Positions 8,904-17,274 of a DNA stretch of 64,000 nucleotides are shown one piece after another (position 1 is the first letter of the stretch; every line of letters begins with the position of its first letter). The translations under genes were made by a program, and so were the position numbers. The notes beneath the pieces were generated by a model. The model did not search any database. It had not been told where the DNA came from and saw nothing but the letters and a program-made list of their open reading frames with translations. Source of the DNA: Nocardiopsis sp. YSL2 (GTDB lineage: Bacteria > Actinomycetota > Actinomycetes > Streptosporangiales > Streptosporangiaceae). The DNA lies in NCBI RefSeq assembly GCF_030555055.1, contig NZ_JAMOAO010000001.1:5766001-5830000 (forward strand), read 5' to 3'.

Positions 8904-9677
8904 ATGACAGACGACGGACCTCGCACGGCTCCCGCGGCCAAGAGCATCCTCGTCACGGGCGGAACAGGGACACTGGGCCGTCCCGTGGTCGAACGGCTGC
9001 GCGCGGCCGGACACCGCGTCCGCACCCTCAGCCGCCACCCCGACCCGGACGACCCCCGCGCCCACGCCGTCGACCTGCGCCGGGGCACCGGGCTCACCGA
9101 GGCCCTGGACGGCGCCGAAGCGGTGGTGCACTGCGCCTCCTCGCCCAGGGGCGGTGACATCCAGGCGGCGGCCCACCTGATCCGGGCCGCCCGCCGCGCG
9201 GGCGTCGACCACCTGGTCTACATCTCGATCGTGGGCGTGGACCGGGTACCGCTGGGCTACTACCGGACCAAGCACACCGTGGAGCAGGCCCTGGCAGCCG
9301 GCGCTCTGGGCTGGACGGTCCTGCGCACCACCCAGTTCCACGACCTGGTGTACGGGATCTGCTCCCGGATGGCCCGCCTGCCCGTCCTACCCTGCCCCGA
9401 CATCCCCCTCCAGCCCATCGACACCGGCGAAGTCGCCGCGCGCCTGGCCCAGATCGCCCAGGGCCCTCCGGCCGGACGGGTCCCCGACATGGGCGGACCG
9501 CGGGTGGAGACCCTGCCGGACCTGGCCCGCGCCTACCTCGACGCCCAGGGGCTGGCACGGCGCGTGCGCCCGGTACGGCCGCCGGGCCGGGTCATGGCGG
9601 CCTGCCGCCAAGGCGCTCTCCTGGCCCCCGACCGCACGGTCGGCAGCACCACCTTCGCCGAGTTCCTGGCGCGCTGA
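8904..9677 (+). CDS. NAD(P)-binding NmrA/SDR-like reductase
   Basis: 257-aa atypical short-chain dehydrogenase of the NmrA/NAD(P)H-binding type. ILVTGGTGTLGRPVVERL is the dinucleotide-binding GxxGxxG turn; YYRTKHTVEQ carries the YxxxK-like pair. Such proteins act as quinone reductases or redox sensors. A TAGCGT box at 8892-8897 ends 6 nt before the ATG, so the mRNA is likely leaderless. The substrate is unknown. Confidence 0.85.
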   Translation: MTDDGPRTAPAAKSILVTGGTGTLGRPVVERLRAAGHRVRTLSRHPDPDDPRAHAVDLRRGTGLTEALDGAEAVVHCASSPRGGDIQAAAHLIRAARRAGVDHLVYISIVGVDRVPLGYYRTKHTVEQALAAGALGWTVLRTTQFHDLVYGICSRMARLPVLPCPDIPLQPIDTGEVAARLAQIAQGPPAGRVPDMGGPRVETLPDLARAYLDAQGLARRVRPVRPPGRVMAACRQGALLAPDRTVGSTTFAEFLAR

Positions 9678-9718
9678 ACCCGAACCGCCCCGGCCCGGCG
9701 GCCGCGGCGGCCCGCCCA

Positions 9719-9906
9719 GCCAACCCTGCTCCTTCTCCCCGCTACAGCCAAGGGGACACCCCCGGGCCTGCCGACCGAGACCACACCCACCGAAGCGACC
9801 TGGATCCCCTACCACGAATACGAGATCCACGACCTGGACGCCCCCTCGACCTCACCGCACCGGACCCGGACGAGATCGGCCCCTGGCAGGACGCCGGACG
9901 CCCCTG
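9719..9906 (+). pseudogene. Possible remnant of a small frame-shifted gene
   Basis: Two codon-biased stretches in different plus-strand frames lie side by side: one reads TEATWIPYHEYEIHDLDA (about 9779-9832), the next LDLTAPDPDEIGPWQDAGRP ending at a TGA near 9906. Together they look like one protein broken by a single frameshift. There is no recognisable family and no clear start; it may also be chance in GC-rich DNA. Confidence 0.3.
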
Positions 9907-9949
9907 ACCTCGCTGGCCCCGCCCACCCCCGCCATGGCACCCTGAAGAG

Positions 9950-10675
9950 ATGGATCAGGTGACCCTGACACTGCGCTTCGCACCCGAACTCCGCTTCTTC
10001 CTGCTGCCCCGCAACCGCGGCAGCCAGGTCCGCGTCCAGCACGACGCCACCAGCACCCTCGGCCACGTCATCGAGTCCCTGGGCCTGCCCCGCACCGAGA
10101 TCGGACGCCTGCGCGCCGACGGCACCGAGGTCACCACCGCCCACCGCCCCACCGACGGCCAGACCATCGAGATCGACGCACCCGCCCGCCCCCAGCACAC
10201 ACCCTTCGACCACACCCGGTTCCTCCTCGACGTCCACCTGGGCACCCTCGCCCGCCGCCTGCGACTGCTGGGCGTGGACACCGCCTACGACAACGACCGC
10301 GACGACGACGCCCTGGTCACCCTGGCCAACGAGGAACAACGCGTCCTGCTCACCCGCGACCGCGAACTGCTGTGCCGACGCGGCCTAACCGCGGGCGCCC
10401 ACGTCCACCACACCGAACCCGAACTCCAACTCGACGAGGTCCTGCGCCGCTTCGACCCGCCCCTGGCCCCCTTCACCCGCTGCCTGGCCTGCAACGGCCT
10501 GGTCGAACCGGCCACCAAGCAGCAGGTCCAGGGCGAACTCGCAGCCGGCACGCGCGCCACCTACGACACCTTCACCCGCTGCCGCTCCTGCGGTCGGGTG
10601 TACTGGCCAGGCGCACACCACCACCGGCTCACCCAGATCGTCGACCGCGCCCGGGCCCGCGCACACACCGCCTGA
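9950..10675 (+). CDS. Mut7-C RNase-like protein with N-terminal ubiquitin-fold domain
   Basis: 241-aa protein. Residues 1-80 resemble the Mut7-C ubiquitin-fold (MoaD/ThiS-like) domain; residues about 84-235 are the Mut7-C (formerly DUF82) PIN-like nuclease domain with FLLDVHLGTLARRLRLLGVDT, the acidic YDNDRDDDALV and LLTRDRELL, then a zinc-ribbon pair CLACNG and CRSCG. The founding member is the C-terminus of Mut-7, so a role in RNA processing is inferred from the fold. Stand-alone gene. Confidence 0.88.
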   Translation: MDQVTLTLRFAPELRFFLLPRNRGSQVRVQHDATSTLGHVIESLGLPRTEIGRLRADGTEVTTAHRPTDGQTIEIDAPARPQHTPFDHTRFLLDVHLGTLARRLRLLGVDTAYDNDRDDDALVTLANEEQRVLLTRDRELLCRRGLTAGAHVHHTEPELQLDEVLRRFDPPLAPFTRCLACNGLVEPATKQQVQGELAAGTRATYDTFTRCRSCGRVYWPGAHHHRLTQIVDRARARAHTA

Positions 10676-10718
10676 CGCGCGCCACCGCGACCGCCCGCCC
10701 CGGCCGAGCGGGCACGAC

Positions 10719-11723
10719 TCACGACTCGTGCGCCCGCGGCGGCCCGCCCAACGCACCCGCCGCCCGCAACCGCTCGGCCAGCACATCGCAGCGCCGCGCC
10801 AGCTCCGGCGGATCCAGCACCTCGAAACCGTGCCCCAACACGACCACGCGCATCAGGACGAAGTCCAGGTCGTCGGCACCGCTGACCACCTCACAGCGCC
10901 CACTCCCCCGCCCCCGCACGACCGCCGCCGACGCCGGAATCTGCGCGCGCACCGTCTCGGCCCCGGCATGCACCAGGAACCGCGCCTGGTACCGGTAGAC
11001 CCGACTCGTCACACCCTCCTGCACGTAGGGCGCCGCCTCGGGCGCCGTCCGCGGACGAAAACGCCACGTCCTGGCCGACACCCCGCTCATCCGATCGACC
11101 CGGAAACTGCGCCAGTCATCACGATCGAGATCGAAGGCCAACAGGTACCAGCGCCGATCCGAGGCGACCAGGCGGTAGGGCTCCACCCGCCGACGCCGCA
11201 CCCCCTCCCCGCACGGATAGTCGAAGCCCGCCTCGACCTGGTCCCTACAGGCCCGGGCCAGCGTCATGAGCACCGCGGCGTCGACCGGCGTGCGGCCGCC
11301 CCCGAAGGACTCCACCGCCCCCGAGAGCGTGCGCACCTGCTCACGCAACCGGGACGGCAACACCCGGTCGAGCTTGGCCAGCGCCCGCAGCGCGGCCTCG
11401 TCGGCCCCCGCCACCGCACCACCGGCCCCGGCCAGCAGCGAGACCGCCGTGGAGATCGCCTCCTCATCGTCCAACAGCAACGGCGGCAGGTCCTGGCCCC
11501 GACCGAGCCGGTAGCCGCCCCCGACCCCCTGGTCCGCGTGCACCGGATAGCCCAGCGCACGCAACCGCTCCACGTCCCGCCGCACCGTGCGCGCGGTGAC
11601 ACCGAGCCGGTCGGCCAACTCCGGGCCGGTCCACACCCGGCGCCGCTGCAACAACCCCAGCAGGGTCAGCACCCGCTCGGTGGTCCCCCGCTCCTCACCG
11701 CTCCCCGCGTCCATAGCGCCCAT
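10719..11723 (-). CDS. HTH/WYL-domain transcriptional regulator
   Basis: 334-aa YafY-type regulator: an N-terminal DeoR-like HTH (ELADRLGVTARTVRRDVERLRALG, about residues 35-60), a linker with GVGGGYRLG, and a WYL ligand-sensing domain (RVEPYRLVASDRRWYLLAFD). The ATG at 11723 lies 7 nt after a TATCGT box (11736-11731), fitting leaderless translation; an ATG at 11714 with GAGG upstream is an alternative. It is divergent from the glyoxalase-like operon, a likely target. Confidence 0.88.
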   Translation of the reverse strand: MGAMDAGSGEERGTTERVLTLLGLLQRRRVWTGPELADRLGVTARTVRRDVERLRALGYPVHADQGVGGGYRLGRGQDLPPLLLDDEEAISTAVSLLAGAGGAVAGADEAALRALAKLDRVLPSRLREQVRTLSGAVESFGGGRTPVDAAVLMTLARACRDQVEAGFDYPCGEGVRRRRVEPYRLVASDRRWYLLAFDLDRDDWRSFRVDRMSGVSARTWRFRPRTAPEAAPYVQEGVTSRVYRYQARFLVHAGAETVRAQIPASAAVVRGRGSGRCEVVSGADDLDFVLMRVVVLGHGFEVLDPPELARRCDVLAERLRAAGALGGPPRAHES

Positions 11724-11776
11724 CCTCGGAACGATAGCGGACCGATCCTGTCCGGTTTCAAGGGGAGATTGAAGCC

Positions 11777-11854
11777 ATGGACACCGACACAGACCACTGC
11801 GACCAGCACCTCTGCCCGCACACGAACACCGCAGCGAACGGAGCCGCCCGATGA
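11777..11854 (+). CDS. Putative 25-aa translationally coupled small ORF
   Basis: An ATG preceded by a strong AGGGGAG site (11761-11767) opens a 25-codon frame containing DHCDQHLCPH, and its TGA overlaps the next gene's start (ATGA). The ribosome site and the coupling support translation; the Cys/His cluster could bind metal, but that is speculation. It may simply be a leader that delivers ribosomes to the glyoxalase-like gene. Confidence 0.45.
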   Translation: MDTDTDHCDQHLCPHTNTAANGAAR

Positions 11855-12312
11855 GCCGCCAGATCCAGGTCACCTTCGACGCCCACGACCCGAGGGCGCT
11901 GTCCACGTTCTGGCGCGACGCGCTGGGCTACGTCCACCCGGGCCCGCCCGGCGTCCTCATCCACGAAGGAGACGACCCGCTGGCCGCCTGGGACGACTTC
12001 CTCGCCCGGATCGGAGTACCGCAGCAACAGCGCAACACCAAGTCGGCCATCGAGGACCCCGACGGGCAGGGTCCGCGGATCTTCTTCCAGCACGTCCCCG
12101 AGGACAAGGTCGTCAAGAACCGCCTCCACCTGGACGTGCGCGCGGCACCGGGCCTGGAGGGCCAGGAGCGGATGGCGGCGCTGGAAGCCGAGTGCACACG
12201 ACTCATGGCCCTGGGGGCGTCGCGGCTGCGCCGCGACGAACCCGCCCCGCCCTTGAGCGCGGGATTCATCGTGATGGCCGACCCCGAGGGCAACGAGTTC
12301 TGCTTGGACTGA
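11851..12312 (+). CDS. VOC/glyoxalase-like protein
   Basis: 153-aa protein of the vicinal oxygen chelate superfamily (glyoxalase/bleomycin-resistance-like). It begins with the first beta-alpha unit (QIQVTFDAHDPRALSTFWRDALGY), contains KNRLHLDVRA in the middle and ends with the classical DPEGNEFCLD. Such actinobacterial proteins are mostly of unknown substrate. Coupled to the 25-codon frame upstream and divergent from the WYL regulator. A related 122-aa paralogue is at 42001-42369. Confidence 0.85.
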   Translation: MSRQIQVTFDAHDPRALSTFWRDALGYVHPGPPGVLIHEGDDPLAAWDDFLARIGVPQQQRNTKSAIEDPDGQGPRIFFQHVPEDKVVKNRLHLDVRAAPGLEGQERMAALEAECTRLMALGASRLRRDEPAPPLSAGFIVMADPEGNEFCLD

Positions 12313-12517
12313 CACACCCCGGCCTCCGGTCCGCACCCGGACCGGAGGCCGCGTGGGCCGCCGCCACCACGACCCCACCTCAGGCCGGATCGGCCGCGCA
12401 GCCGCACACCTCACCCACCATCGGGAACCCCGGGGCCCTCGCGGAGCACTCCGCGCACCGTGTCCAGCCCTACACCCGCTTCGAGCTCCGGCAGCCACAG
12501 CGCCGACCGCAACCGGT

Positions 12518-13372
12518 TCACGGACGTCCGCCCCGCGTGTGGCGGACCAGGGCCGAGACGAACTCGCCCCACACCGGCTCGGGCAGGTCGTGACCGGCCC
12601 CGCGCAGGACCAGCAGCTCGGCCCCGGGCACCGCCGCACGCAGTTCCTCGCCGTGCGGCAGCGGCAGGAGCGGGTCGTGGTCGCCGTGGACCACGAGCGT
12701 GGGCGCCGCGATGTCGCCGAATCCGCCGCGGGACGGCCCCCCGAGGTCGATGGCGAAGTGGTTGGCCAGCGTCGAAGCGTAGTTCCTGGCGCGCTCCACG
12801 TCACGTTCGACCAACGACCGGATCGCGGCCTCGTCGAAGTACGGCGATCCCCCCGCGCAGGCCCTGGCGTCGGCGATCACGTACTCCACGACCTCGGCGG
12901 TGTCGGTGGAACGCGGTTGGGCTGGCATGGCCAGGTCGCTGGAGGGCGGCGGCAGGCCCTCGGCGCCGGTCGAACTCGAGACGAACGTCAGCGACGCGAC
13001 CCGGTCGGGGTGGTCCACACCGAGGATGAGCCCGCTCTGGCCGAACATCGACTGGCAGACCACATGGGCGCGCTCGATGCCCAGAGCGTCCTGGATACCG
13101 AGCACGTCCTGGACCAGGTCGGTGAACGAGTACCCCGGATGGCCCGGCGGGTCGCAGGTGGAGCGGCCGGTGTCGCGGTGGTCGTAACGGACCACGAACC
13201 GGTTCCGGGCGGCGATCCGTTCGCACAGGTCGGCGTCCCACCACAGCATCGAGGCACAGGCCCCGGCGATCAGTACGATCGCCGGGTCCTTACGGTCACC
13301 GAAGGTCTCCACACACAGCTCGACACCGTTGATCGCCAGGAGTTGTTCGCCATGGGACAGATGAGCAGTCAT
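12518..13372 (-). CDS. Alpha/beta hydrolase with altered nucleophile elbow
   Basis: 284-aa alpha/beta hydrolase, RdmC/esterase-like. Cap and core strands are intact (IVLIAGACASMLWWD, VVRYDHRDTGRST), the acid is in LVVHGDHDPLLP and the catalytic His in LRGAGHDLPEPV. The elbow reads VVCQSMFGQSG instead of the usual GxSxG: Ser is kept but the flanking glycines are Cys and Phe. The ATG at 13372 follows a TAGCGT box (13385-13380) by 7 nt, so it is probably leaderless. Substrate unknown; activity may be unusual. Confidence 0.85.
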   Translation of the reverse strand: MTAHLSHGEQLLAINGVELCVETFGDRKDPAIVLIAGACASMLWWDADLCERIAARNRFVVRYDHRDTGRSTCDPPGHPGYSFTDLVQDVLGIQDALGIERAHVVCQSMFGQSGLILGVDHPDRVASLTFVSSSTGAEGLPPPSSDLAMPAQPRSTDTAEVVEYVIADARACAGGSPYFDEAAIRSLVERDVERARNYASTLANHFAIDLGGPSRGGFGDIAAPTLVVHGDHDPLLPLPHGEELRAAVPGAELLVLRGAGHDLPEPVWGEFVSALVRHTRGGRP

Positions 13373-13755
13373 ACCCGGCACGCTAGGTCCACGCCTCCGT
13401 CATGAGAAGCGCTGATCTCCGAACGCGGCGACCCCTTGACGCAGGGATGGGGAGATCTCGCCCCGACGTCGCCGGCAAGTGGAGTCGGCCGCGCTGCGCC
13501 TGCGGGTCCTTGCACGGGTCCTCGCTCGGCGCCGACACCCTCGTGTTCCAGGACGTGCTCACCGAACCGCGTGGGCCGGAAGGCTCACCCCGGTGGACCG
13601 GCCCGGCTCGGCGCCGCTGTTGCCGAGCCGCGTGCGCTCCTGTGCAAAGGCCGCCCTGGATCCGGGCCCAGGCGCGCAGATCGGCGGCGGAGCAGGGCCG
13701 GGTGCGCACAACCGCGACATGATCGACACCACGTACCAGCCAGGAGGATCCCCCT
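13373..13755. other. Gene-poor stretch
   Basis: About 380 bp between divergent genes. Minus-strand text reading GVDHVAVVRTRPCSAADLRAWA (about 13665-13730) is codon-biased but has no start and breaks up after about 40 codons; it may be a decayed fragment. A TAGCGT promoter box for the hydrolase is at 13380-13385 and an AGGAGG ribosome site for the next gene is near 13743. Confidence 0.4.
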
Positions 13756-14610
13756 ATGCCCCGTATCAGCAAGCGCAGCCGCGTGTTCACCGCCGCGGGC
13801 GCGGGTGTGGCCACCGTCGCCTTCAACGCCGCGACCTACGAGCCCGACCCCGACGAACTCCCCCTGACCAACGCCAGCGTCTCCTACCGCAAGGCCGGCC
13901 AGACCGCGCGGGACTGGGTGACCAACGCCGACCATGTGATCCTGGCGCGCGCCGTGGACGAACAGATCCACGAACCGGAGCCGATCGAGGTCGAGCGCGG
14001 GGAGGGAATGATCGGCCGCACGGTCTCCTTGGACGTGCAGCGGGTCCTGTGGTCGGCGCCCGCCCCGGCGCGGCCGGCACCGGAGACGTATGAGTACCCC
14101 GCGTGGGGGTTCGTGTTCAACGGCGGCGTGGACAACCTGACGCCGATCGGAACGCAGGACGAGCCGCGCGTGGAGGTGGGCCACGACTACGTCATCGCCA
14201 TCGACTGGGAGGAGGCCCGCTGCACGCCGGGCGACGAACCCCAACCGGCCATGTGGATGGGGCTGGACAACAACTCGGTGGTCCCGGCCGATGACGGTGT
14301 GGTCGGCAACGGCGAGAGCGGGGGGCGCGTGGCCTCGGCCCAGGAGCGCCGCAGCTCATCCGAGCCGGTGCTGCGGGGCGAGGGCACCTTCGAGGGCCGG
14401 ATGATGGGCAACTCCGTCGGGGCGCTGGCGCGCGAGCTGGCGCGCACCGAGCCGCATGCGAACCCGCGCAGCTCCGACGAGGCACCGCAGGCCAGTGCCC
14501 AGATCCCCGAGGGCGAGGAACTCAAGGAGCACGATGAGGCCCTTCCTGAAGGCGTGACAGTGCAGGACCTGATGGAGTTCGAACCCGAGGACACCTCGTG
14601 CCCGGAGTAG
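13756..14610 (+). CDS. Unrecognised exported or membrane-anchored protein
   Basis: 284 aa, no family recognised. The N-terminus (KRSRVFTAAGAGVATVAFNAATY) is a basic stretch plus short hydrophobic segment, compatible with a signal peptide or anchor. The middle (VTNADHVILARAVDE, VSLDVQRVLW, VEVGHDYVIAIDWEE) has alternating beta-strand character, and the last 100 residues are acidic and low-complexity (IPEGEELKEHDEALPEG). A strong AGGAGG ribosome site supports the ATG at 13756. Monocistronic; a GAGCCCC/GGGGCTC hairpin (14664-14692) follows. Confidence 0.75.
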   Translation: MPRISKRSRVFTAAGAGVATVAFNAATYEPDPDELPLTNASVSYRKAGQTARDWVTNADHVILARAVDEQIHEPEPIEVERGEGMIGRTVSLDVQRVLWSAPAPARPAPETYEYPAWGFVFNGGVDNLTPIGTQDEPRVEVGHDYVIAIDWEEARCTPGDEPQPAMWMGLDNNSVVPADDGVVGNGESGGRVASAQERRSSSEPVLRGEGTFEGRMMGNSVGALARELARTEPHANPRSSDEAPQASAQIPEGEELKEHDEALPEGVTVQDLMEFEPEDTSCPE

Positions 14611-14663
14611 TGCCGCGGTGCCGATTCCGGCGTGCGGCGTAGGCCGGTCGCCGTTGTCCTGTG

Positions 14664-14692
14664 GAGCCCCTGGAGCCGGAGCCCGGGGGCTC
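14664..14692 (+). terminator. Possible hairpin terminator
   Basis: A seven-base-pair stem (GAGCCCC ... GGGGCTC) lies 54 bp after the stop of the exported orphan gene. Moderate strength, no U-tract. Confidence 0.4.
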
Positions 14693-15003
14693 CCGTTGTC
14701 TCTCCTGGTCTGTGTCAGCGCCCGGGTGGTGGACCAGCGGACTCCGCTGCGATGCGGGCCGACGCCACCTGGTGTGTTCGGCGGGCCGTGTGTGGCCGAG
14801 GCCCTCGCGTGGGAGATCGTCGGCGTGCGCCCGGCCGGCCCGCAGCGCGCGGGGGTGCGGCCCTGTGGGGTCGAAGGCGTGCGGATCACCTCCGGGGTGT
14901 TCGCGAGCGCCCTCGTGCGCGGGCCGCGCGCGCATCGAGCACATGCCGGTGTGCCCCGCGTCGACCGCGTCTTTGGTGGGCCGGGCTCACCCCTTCCTCA
15001 TTT

Positions 15004-15092
15004 CGTTTCGTTGGAAACGTTTCTGCATAACGTAATTAGTTACGTTGACCCCAGGAGGGCCGAAAGAAGCCCCCATGTCTGACCTCCGATAA
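15004..15092 (+). promoter_or_regulatory. Orphan promoter/operator followed by a five-codon frame
   Basis: An AT-rich island in GC-rich surroundings. It contains a CGTTTC/GAAACG inverted repeat (15004-15019), then the palindrome AACGTAA-TTAG-TTACGTT (15029-15046), typical of a TetR- or MarR-type operator. TTGGAA (15011-15016) and TAATTA (15033-15038) are plausible -35/-10 boxes 16 nt apart. An AGGAGG site follows at 15053-15058, then ATG at 15075, but the frame stops after MSDLR inside the next palindrome. It looks like a regulated start that has lost its gene. Confidence 0.5.
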
Positions 15093-15112
15093 GTGAACCT
15101 TATCGGAGGTCA
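15080..15112. repeat. 33-bp palindrome with 14-bp perfect arms
   Basis: Arms TGACCTCCGATAAG and CTTATCGGAGGTCA are perfect inverted repeats around TGAAC. TCCGATAA resembles the half-sites bound by Tn3-family serine resolvases, and a broken resolvase gene lies 0.5 kb downstream, so a residual recombination site is the favoured reading. Alternatives are a strong RNA hairpin or an operator. Confidence 0.6.
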
Positions 15113-15639
15113 GGGTTCCGGGAGGGCGTGAAGGCATCCTGGAGCATCAGGGCGGGGCCGCAACGTTATTCAGGCGGTGCTTTGGCCAGGCAAAACGAGA
15201 CGGGTACAGTCAAGGCTGTATCGAGGCCGGGCTTCCATGGCCCCCGCCCCCGCACCCCCTCAGGGCTCGACCCCAGTGCGTGCGGCGCCGCTCAGAGGAG
15301 CCCGCCGCCCGCGCCTCCACGCCGAGGGCCTCCCGGCACGCCCGCCGCGAACCGTGACGGCGGGTGGTCGATGTGGAAGCAGCGCCGGTCCTCGGTGGCG
15401 CCTACGAGGGTGCCGAGCCGACAGGGCCATGGCCGGCGTGCGCGCGGGATCTGGGCGCGCACTCGGTGAGCGTGTTCGGGCGGATCGACACGACCGCCTT
15501 CATCATGTGCGTGATCGAGCACTGCACCGCACCCCAAGCGCCGTGATGTGTTCGCCCGCGGCGCCTACTGTGGGGCGACCCCCGCGCCCGCCCTCGGGGG
15601 CGGCGTGGTCGGTCACCCGGGAACGAGTGCTCACAGCTC
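15113..15639. other. Gene-poor scarred region
   Basis: No convincing gene. A plus-strand frame at 15364-15546 (60 codons, ending DTTAFIMCVIEHCTAPQAP) is codon-biased, has a possible GTG start at 15364 and matches nothing I recognise. The region sits between the 33-bp palindrome and the resolvase remnant and probably consists of deleted mobile-element DNA. Confidence 0.35.
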
Positions 15640-15945
15640 TTCACCGATGGGCGTCTGCGACCGGGTGCGTCAAGGTCTTCGCCGACAAGAAGTCGGGAAA
15701 GAACACCCACCGCCCCGAGCTGAAAGCGTGCCTGGCCTACCTGCGATCCGGTGACACCCCTCGTTGTCCCGGTCCTGGACCGGCCCTCCCGCTCGTCCCC
15801 TCGCTCCAGGACCTCATCTACTGGTTGAAGACCTGCGCCGGGACGGGATCGGTTTCCGCTCCCTGCGCGAGGCCCCGCACACCACCACCCCCGGCGGCAG
15901 GCTCGTGTTCCAAGTCTTCGCCGCCCTGTCCGGCCTATGGCGCGG
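15640..15945 (+). pseudogene. Serine recombinase (Tn3-type resolvase) remnant
   Basis: Three consecutive frame segments together recreate the N-terminal catalytic domain of a resolvase/invertase: VKVFADKKSGKNTHRPEL and ACLAYLRSGDT in one frame, LVVPVLDRPSRS in the next, and GIGFRSLREAPHTTTPGGR plus LVFQVFAALS in a third. Intact resolvases run VVPSLDRLSRSLQDL ... FHVFAALAEF. At least two frameshifts, a missing N-terminal Ser region and no DNA-binding tail make it a pseudogene. Its 3' end runs into the tail of the tetR gene on the other strand. Confidence 0.75.
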
Positions 15946-16552
15946 TGAATCCGGCGTTGCCCGAACGTGCGGCGACAACGCGGCGGAAGAGGCCCTGGAC
16001 TGCGGTGGTGATGTCGGTGTCGGCCCGGCTGTGGTGGCAGGGGCCGGCATAGGCGTGGGTGAGGAAGTCGGCGGTGAGTTCGGGGTCGGGGACGTCGAAC
16101 TCACCCGCCGCGTGGCCTTCCGTGAGGAGAGTGACGAGTAGGTCGCGGGCGGCGGTCATGGGTTCCTCACCTGCTGTGCCGCCGGGTTCGTGGAAGAGCC
16201 GGTGGTAGAGCTCGTGGTGGTCTTTTTCCGCGGCGATCCAGGCCGCGACGAGCCCGTCGAGGCGTTCGGTCCAGGCCAGGCCCGGCTGTTCCAGGAGAGC
16301 GGTGGGCTGTTGGAGCATGCGGTCCCACATCTGTGACTGCAGCGCCGCCAGGAGGGCCTGTTTGGAGTCGAAGTAGAGGTAGACCGTGCCCTTGGCGACC
16401 CCTGCGCGGGCGGCGACCTTGCTGACGGTCAGCGCCTCGTAGCCGTCGTCCAACAGCAGGGCGGCCGTGGCGTCGAGGATCTGGCGGCGGCGGACGTCCG
16501 GGGGCTGGAAGCGGCCGGTGGGCTGAGCAGGGGCGGACTGGTCCGCGGGCAC
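15935..16552 (-). CDS. TetR/AcrR family regulator
   Basis: 205-aa TetR regulator. The N-terminal HTH (LTVSKVAARAGVAKGTVYLYFDSKQALLAAL) is textbook; the C-terminal ligand domain has no assigned subfamily. The GTG at 16552 follows GAAGGAGGG at close spacing. It lies downstream of a methyltransferase gene on the same strand; two copies of a CTGACCGnTGGTC motif, one just upstream of this gene (16577) and one in the divergent promoter (17275), are its likely operators, implying autoregulation. Confidence 0.9.
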   Translation of the reverse strand: MPADQSAPAQPTGRFQPPDVRRRQILDATAALLLDDGYEALTVSKVAARAGVAKGTVYLYFDSKQALLAALQSQMWDRMLQQPTALLEQPGLAWTERLDGLVAAWIAAEKDHHELYHRLFHEPGGTAGEEPMTAARDLLVTLLTEGHAAGEFDVPDPELTADFLTHAYAGPCHHSRADTDITTAVQGLFRRVVAARSGNAGFTAP

Positions 16553-16576
16553 GGTCCCTCCTTCGTCGTCGGGTGG

Positions 16577-16597
16577 CTGACCGGTGGTCGGTCAGCC
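16577..16597. promoter_or_regulatory. Second TetR-type operator copy upstream of tetR
   Basis: An inverted repeat with arms GCTGACC and GGTCAGC around GGTGGTC. Its first 13 bases, CTGACCGGTGGTC, match the operator in the divergent promoter (CTGACCGTTGGTC) at all but one position. It overlaps the 3' end of the methyltransferase gene, 25 bp before the tetR start. Confidence 0.5.
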
Positions 16598-17245
16598 CGC
16601 AGACTCCAGGGTGCCATGCGGCTTGCGGGCGATGACGATGACGGCGTGGTCCTCGCCGAGGTGGGGGGCCCGCGGGACGCACCTTCGTTCGGCGCGCACG
16701 ATGTCCAGGCCGAATCCGGTGAAGGCGTCGATCAGCTCGGCAAGAGTGGCTAGGTCGCCGGGTTTGCCCCAGTCACTGGCTTCCTCGTCCCACTCGCCGA
16801 GGGCGAGGATCCCGCCGGGGGCGAGGGCGTGGGCCAAACAGGTGAGGGTGGCGGTACGGGCGGGGCCGCGGGGCGGCAGCGCGTAGGAGCTCAGGGCGAA
16901 GCCGTAGGCGGTCTCGGGCTGCCAGGTTGCGCTGTCGGCGACGGCGACCTCGACCCGGTGGTCCAGGCTCCGGGCGCACGCGCTGGCCCGGGTGCTGGCC
17001 ACGGCACGGGGAGCGAGGTCCACCGCAGTGACGCGCCAGTCGCGCTCGGCCAGCGCCAGGGCGTTGCCTCCGGCGCCGCAACCCAGGTCCAGGGCCCTGC
17101 CCGGAGGAAGGTCGGCGGCGGGGGCGAGGAGCTCCGGGTCGGGGTCGGCGGTGTCGCTGCCGTCGCCGGTGTAGAGGTCGTTCCACTCGAAGTCCGGATG
17201 GCCGTCGGTGTCGGTGGGGTGGGTGTGGTCGGTGTCATGGGTCAC
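16592..17245 (-). CDS. Class I SAM-dependent methyltransferase
   Basis: 217-aa Rossmann-fold methyltransferase. Motif I is ALDLGCGAGGNALALAE (about residues 50-66), motif II VTAVDLAPRAV; the C-terminal half has ALAPGGILALGEW. Such small Tam/tellurite-resistance-like enzymes modify small molecules. The GTG at 17245 is preceded by GGAGG. It is transcribed divergently from a flavoprotein gene across a TetR operator, and tetR follows it. Confidence 0.88.
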   Translation of the reverse strand: MTHDTDHTHPTDTDGHPDFEWNDLYTGDGSDTADPDPELLAPAADLPPGRALDLGCGAGGNALALAERDWRVTAVDLAPRAVASTRASACARSLDHRVEVAVADSATWQPETAYGFALSSYALPPRGPARTATLTCLAHALAPGGILALGEWDEEASDWGKPGDLATLAELIDAFTGFGLDIVRAERRCVPRAPHLGEDHAVIVIARKPHGTLESAG

Positions 17246-17274
17246 AGTTCCTCCAGTGGGAATGAGTTCGATCG

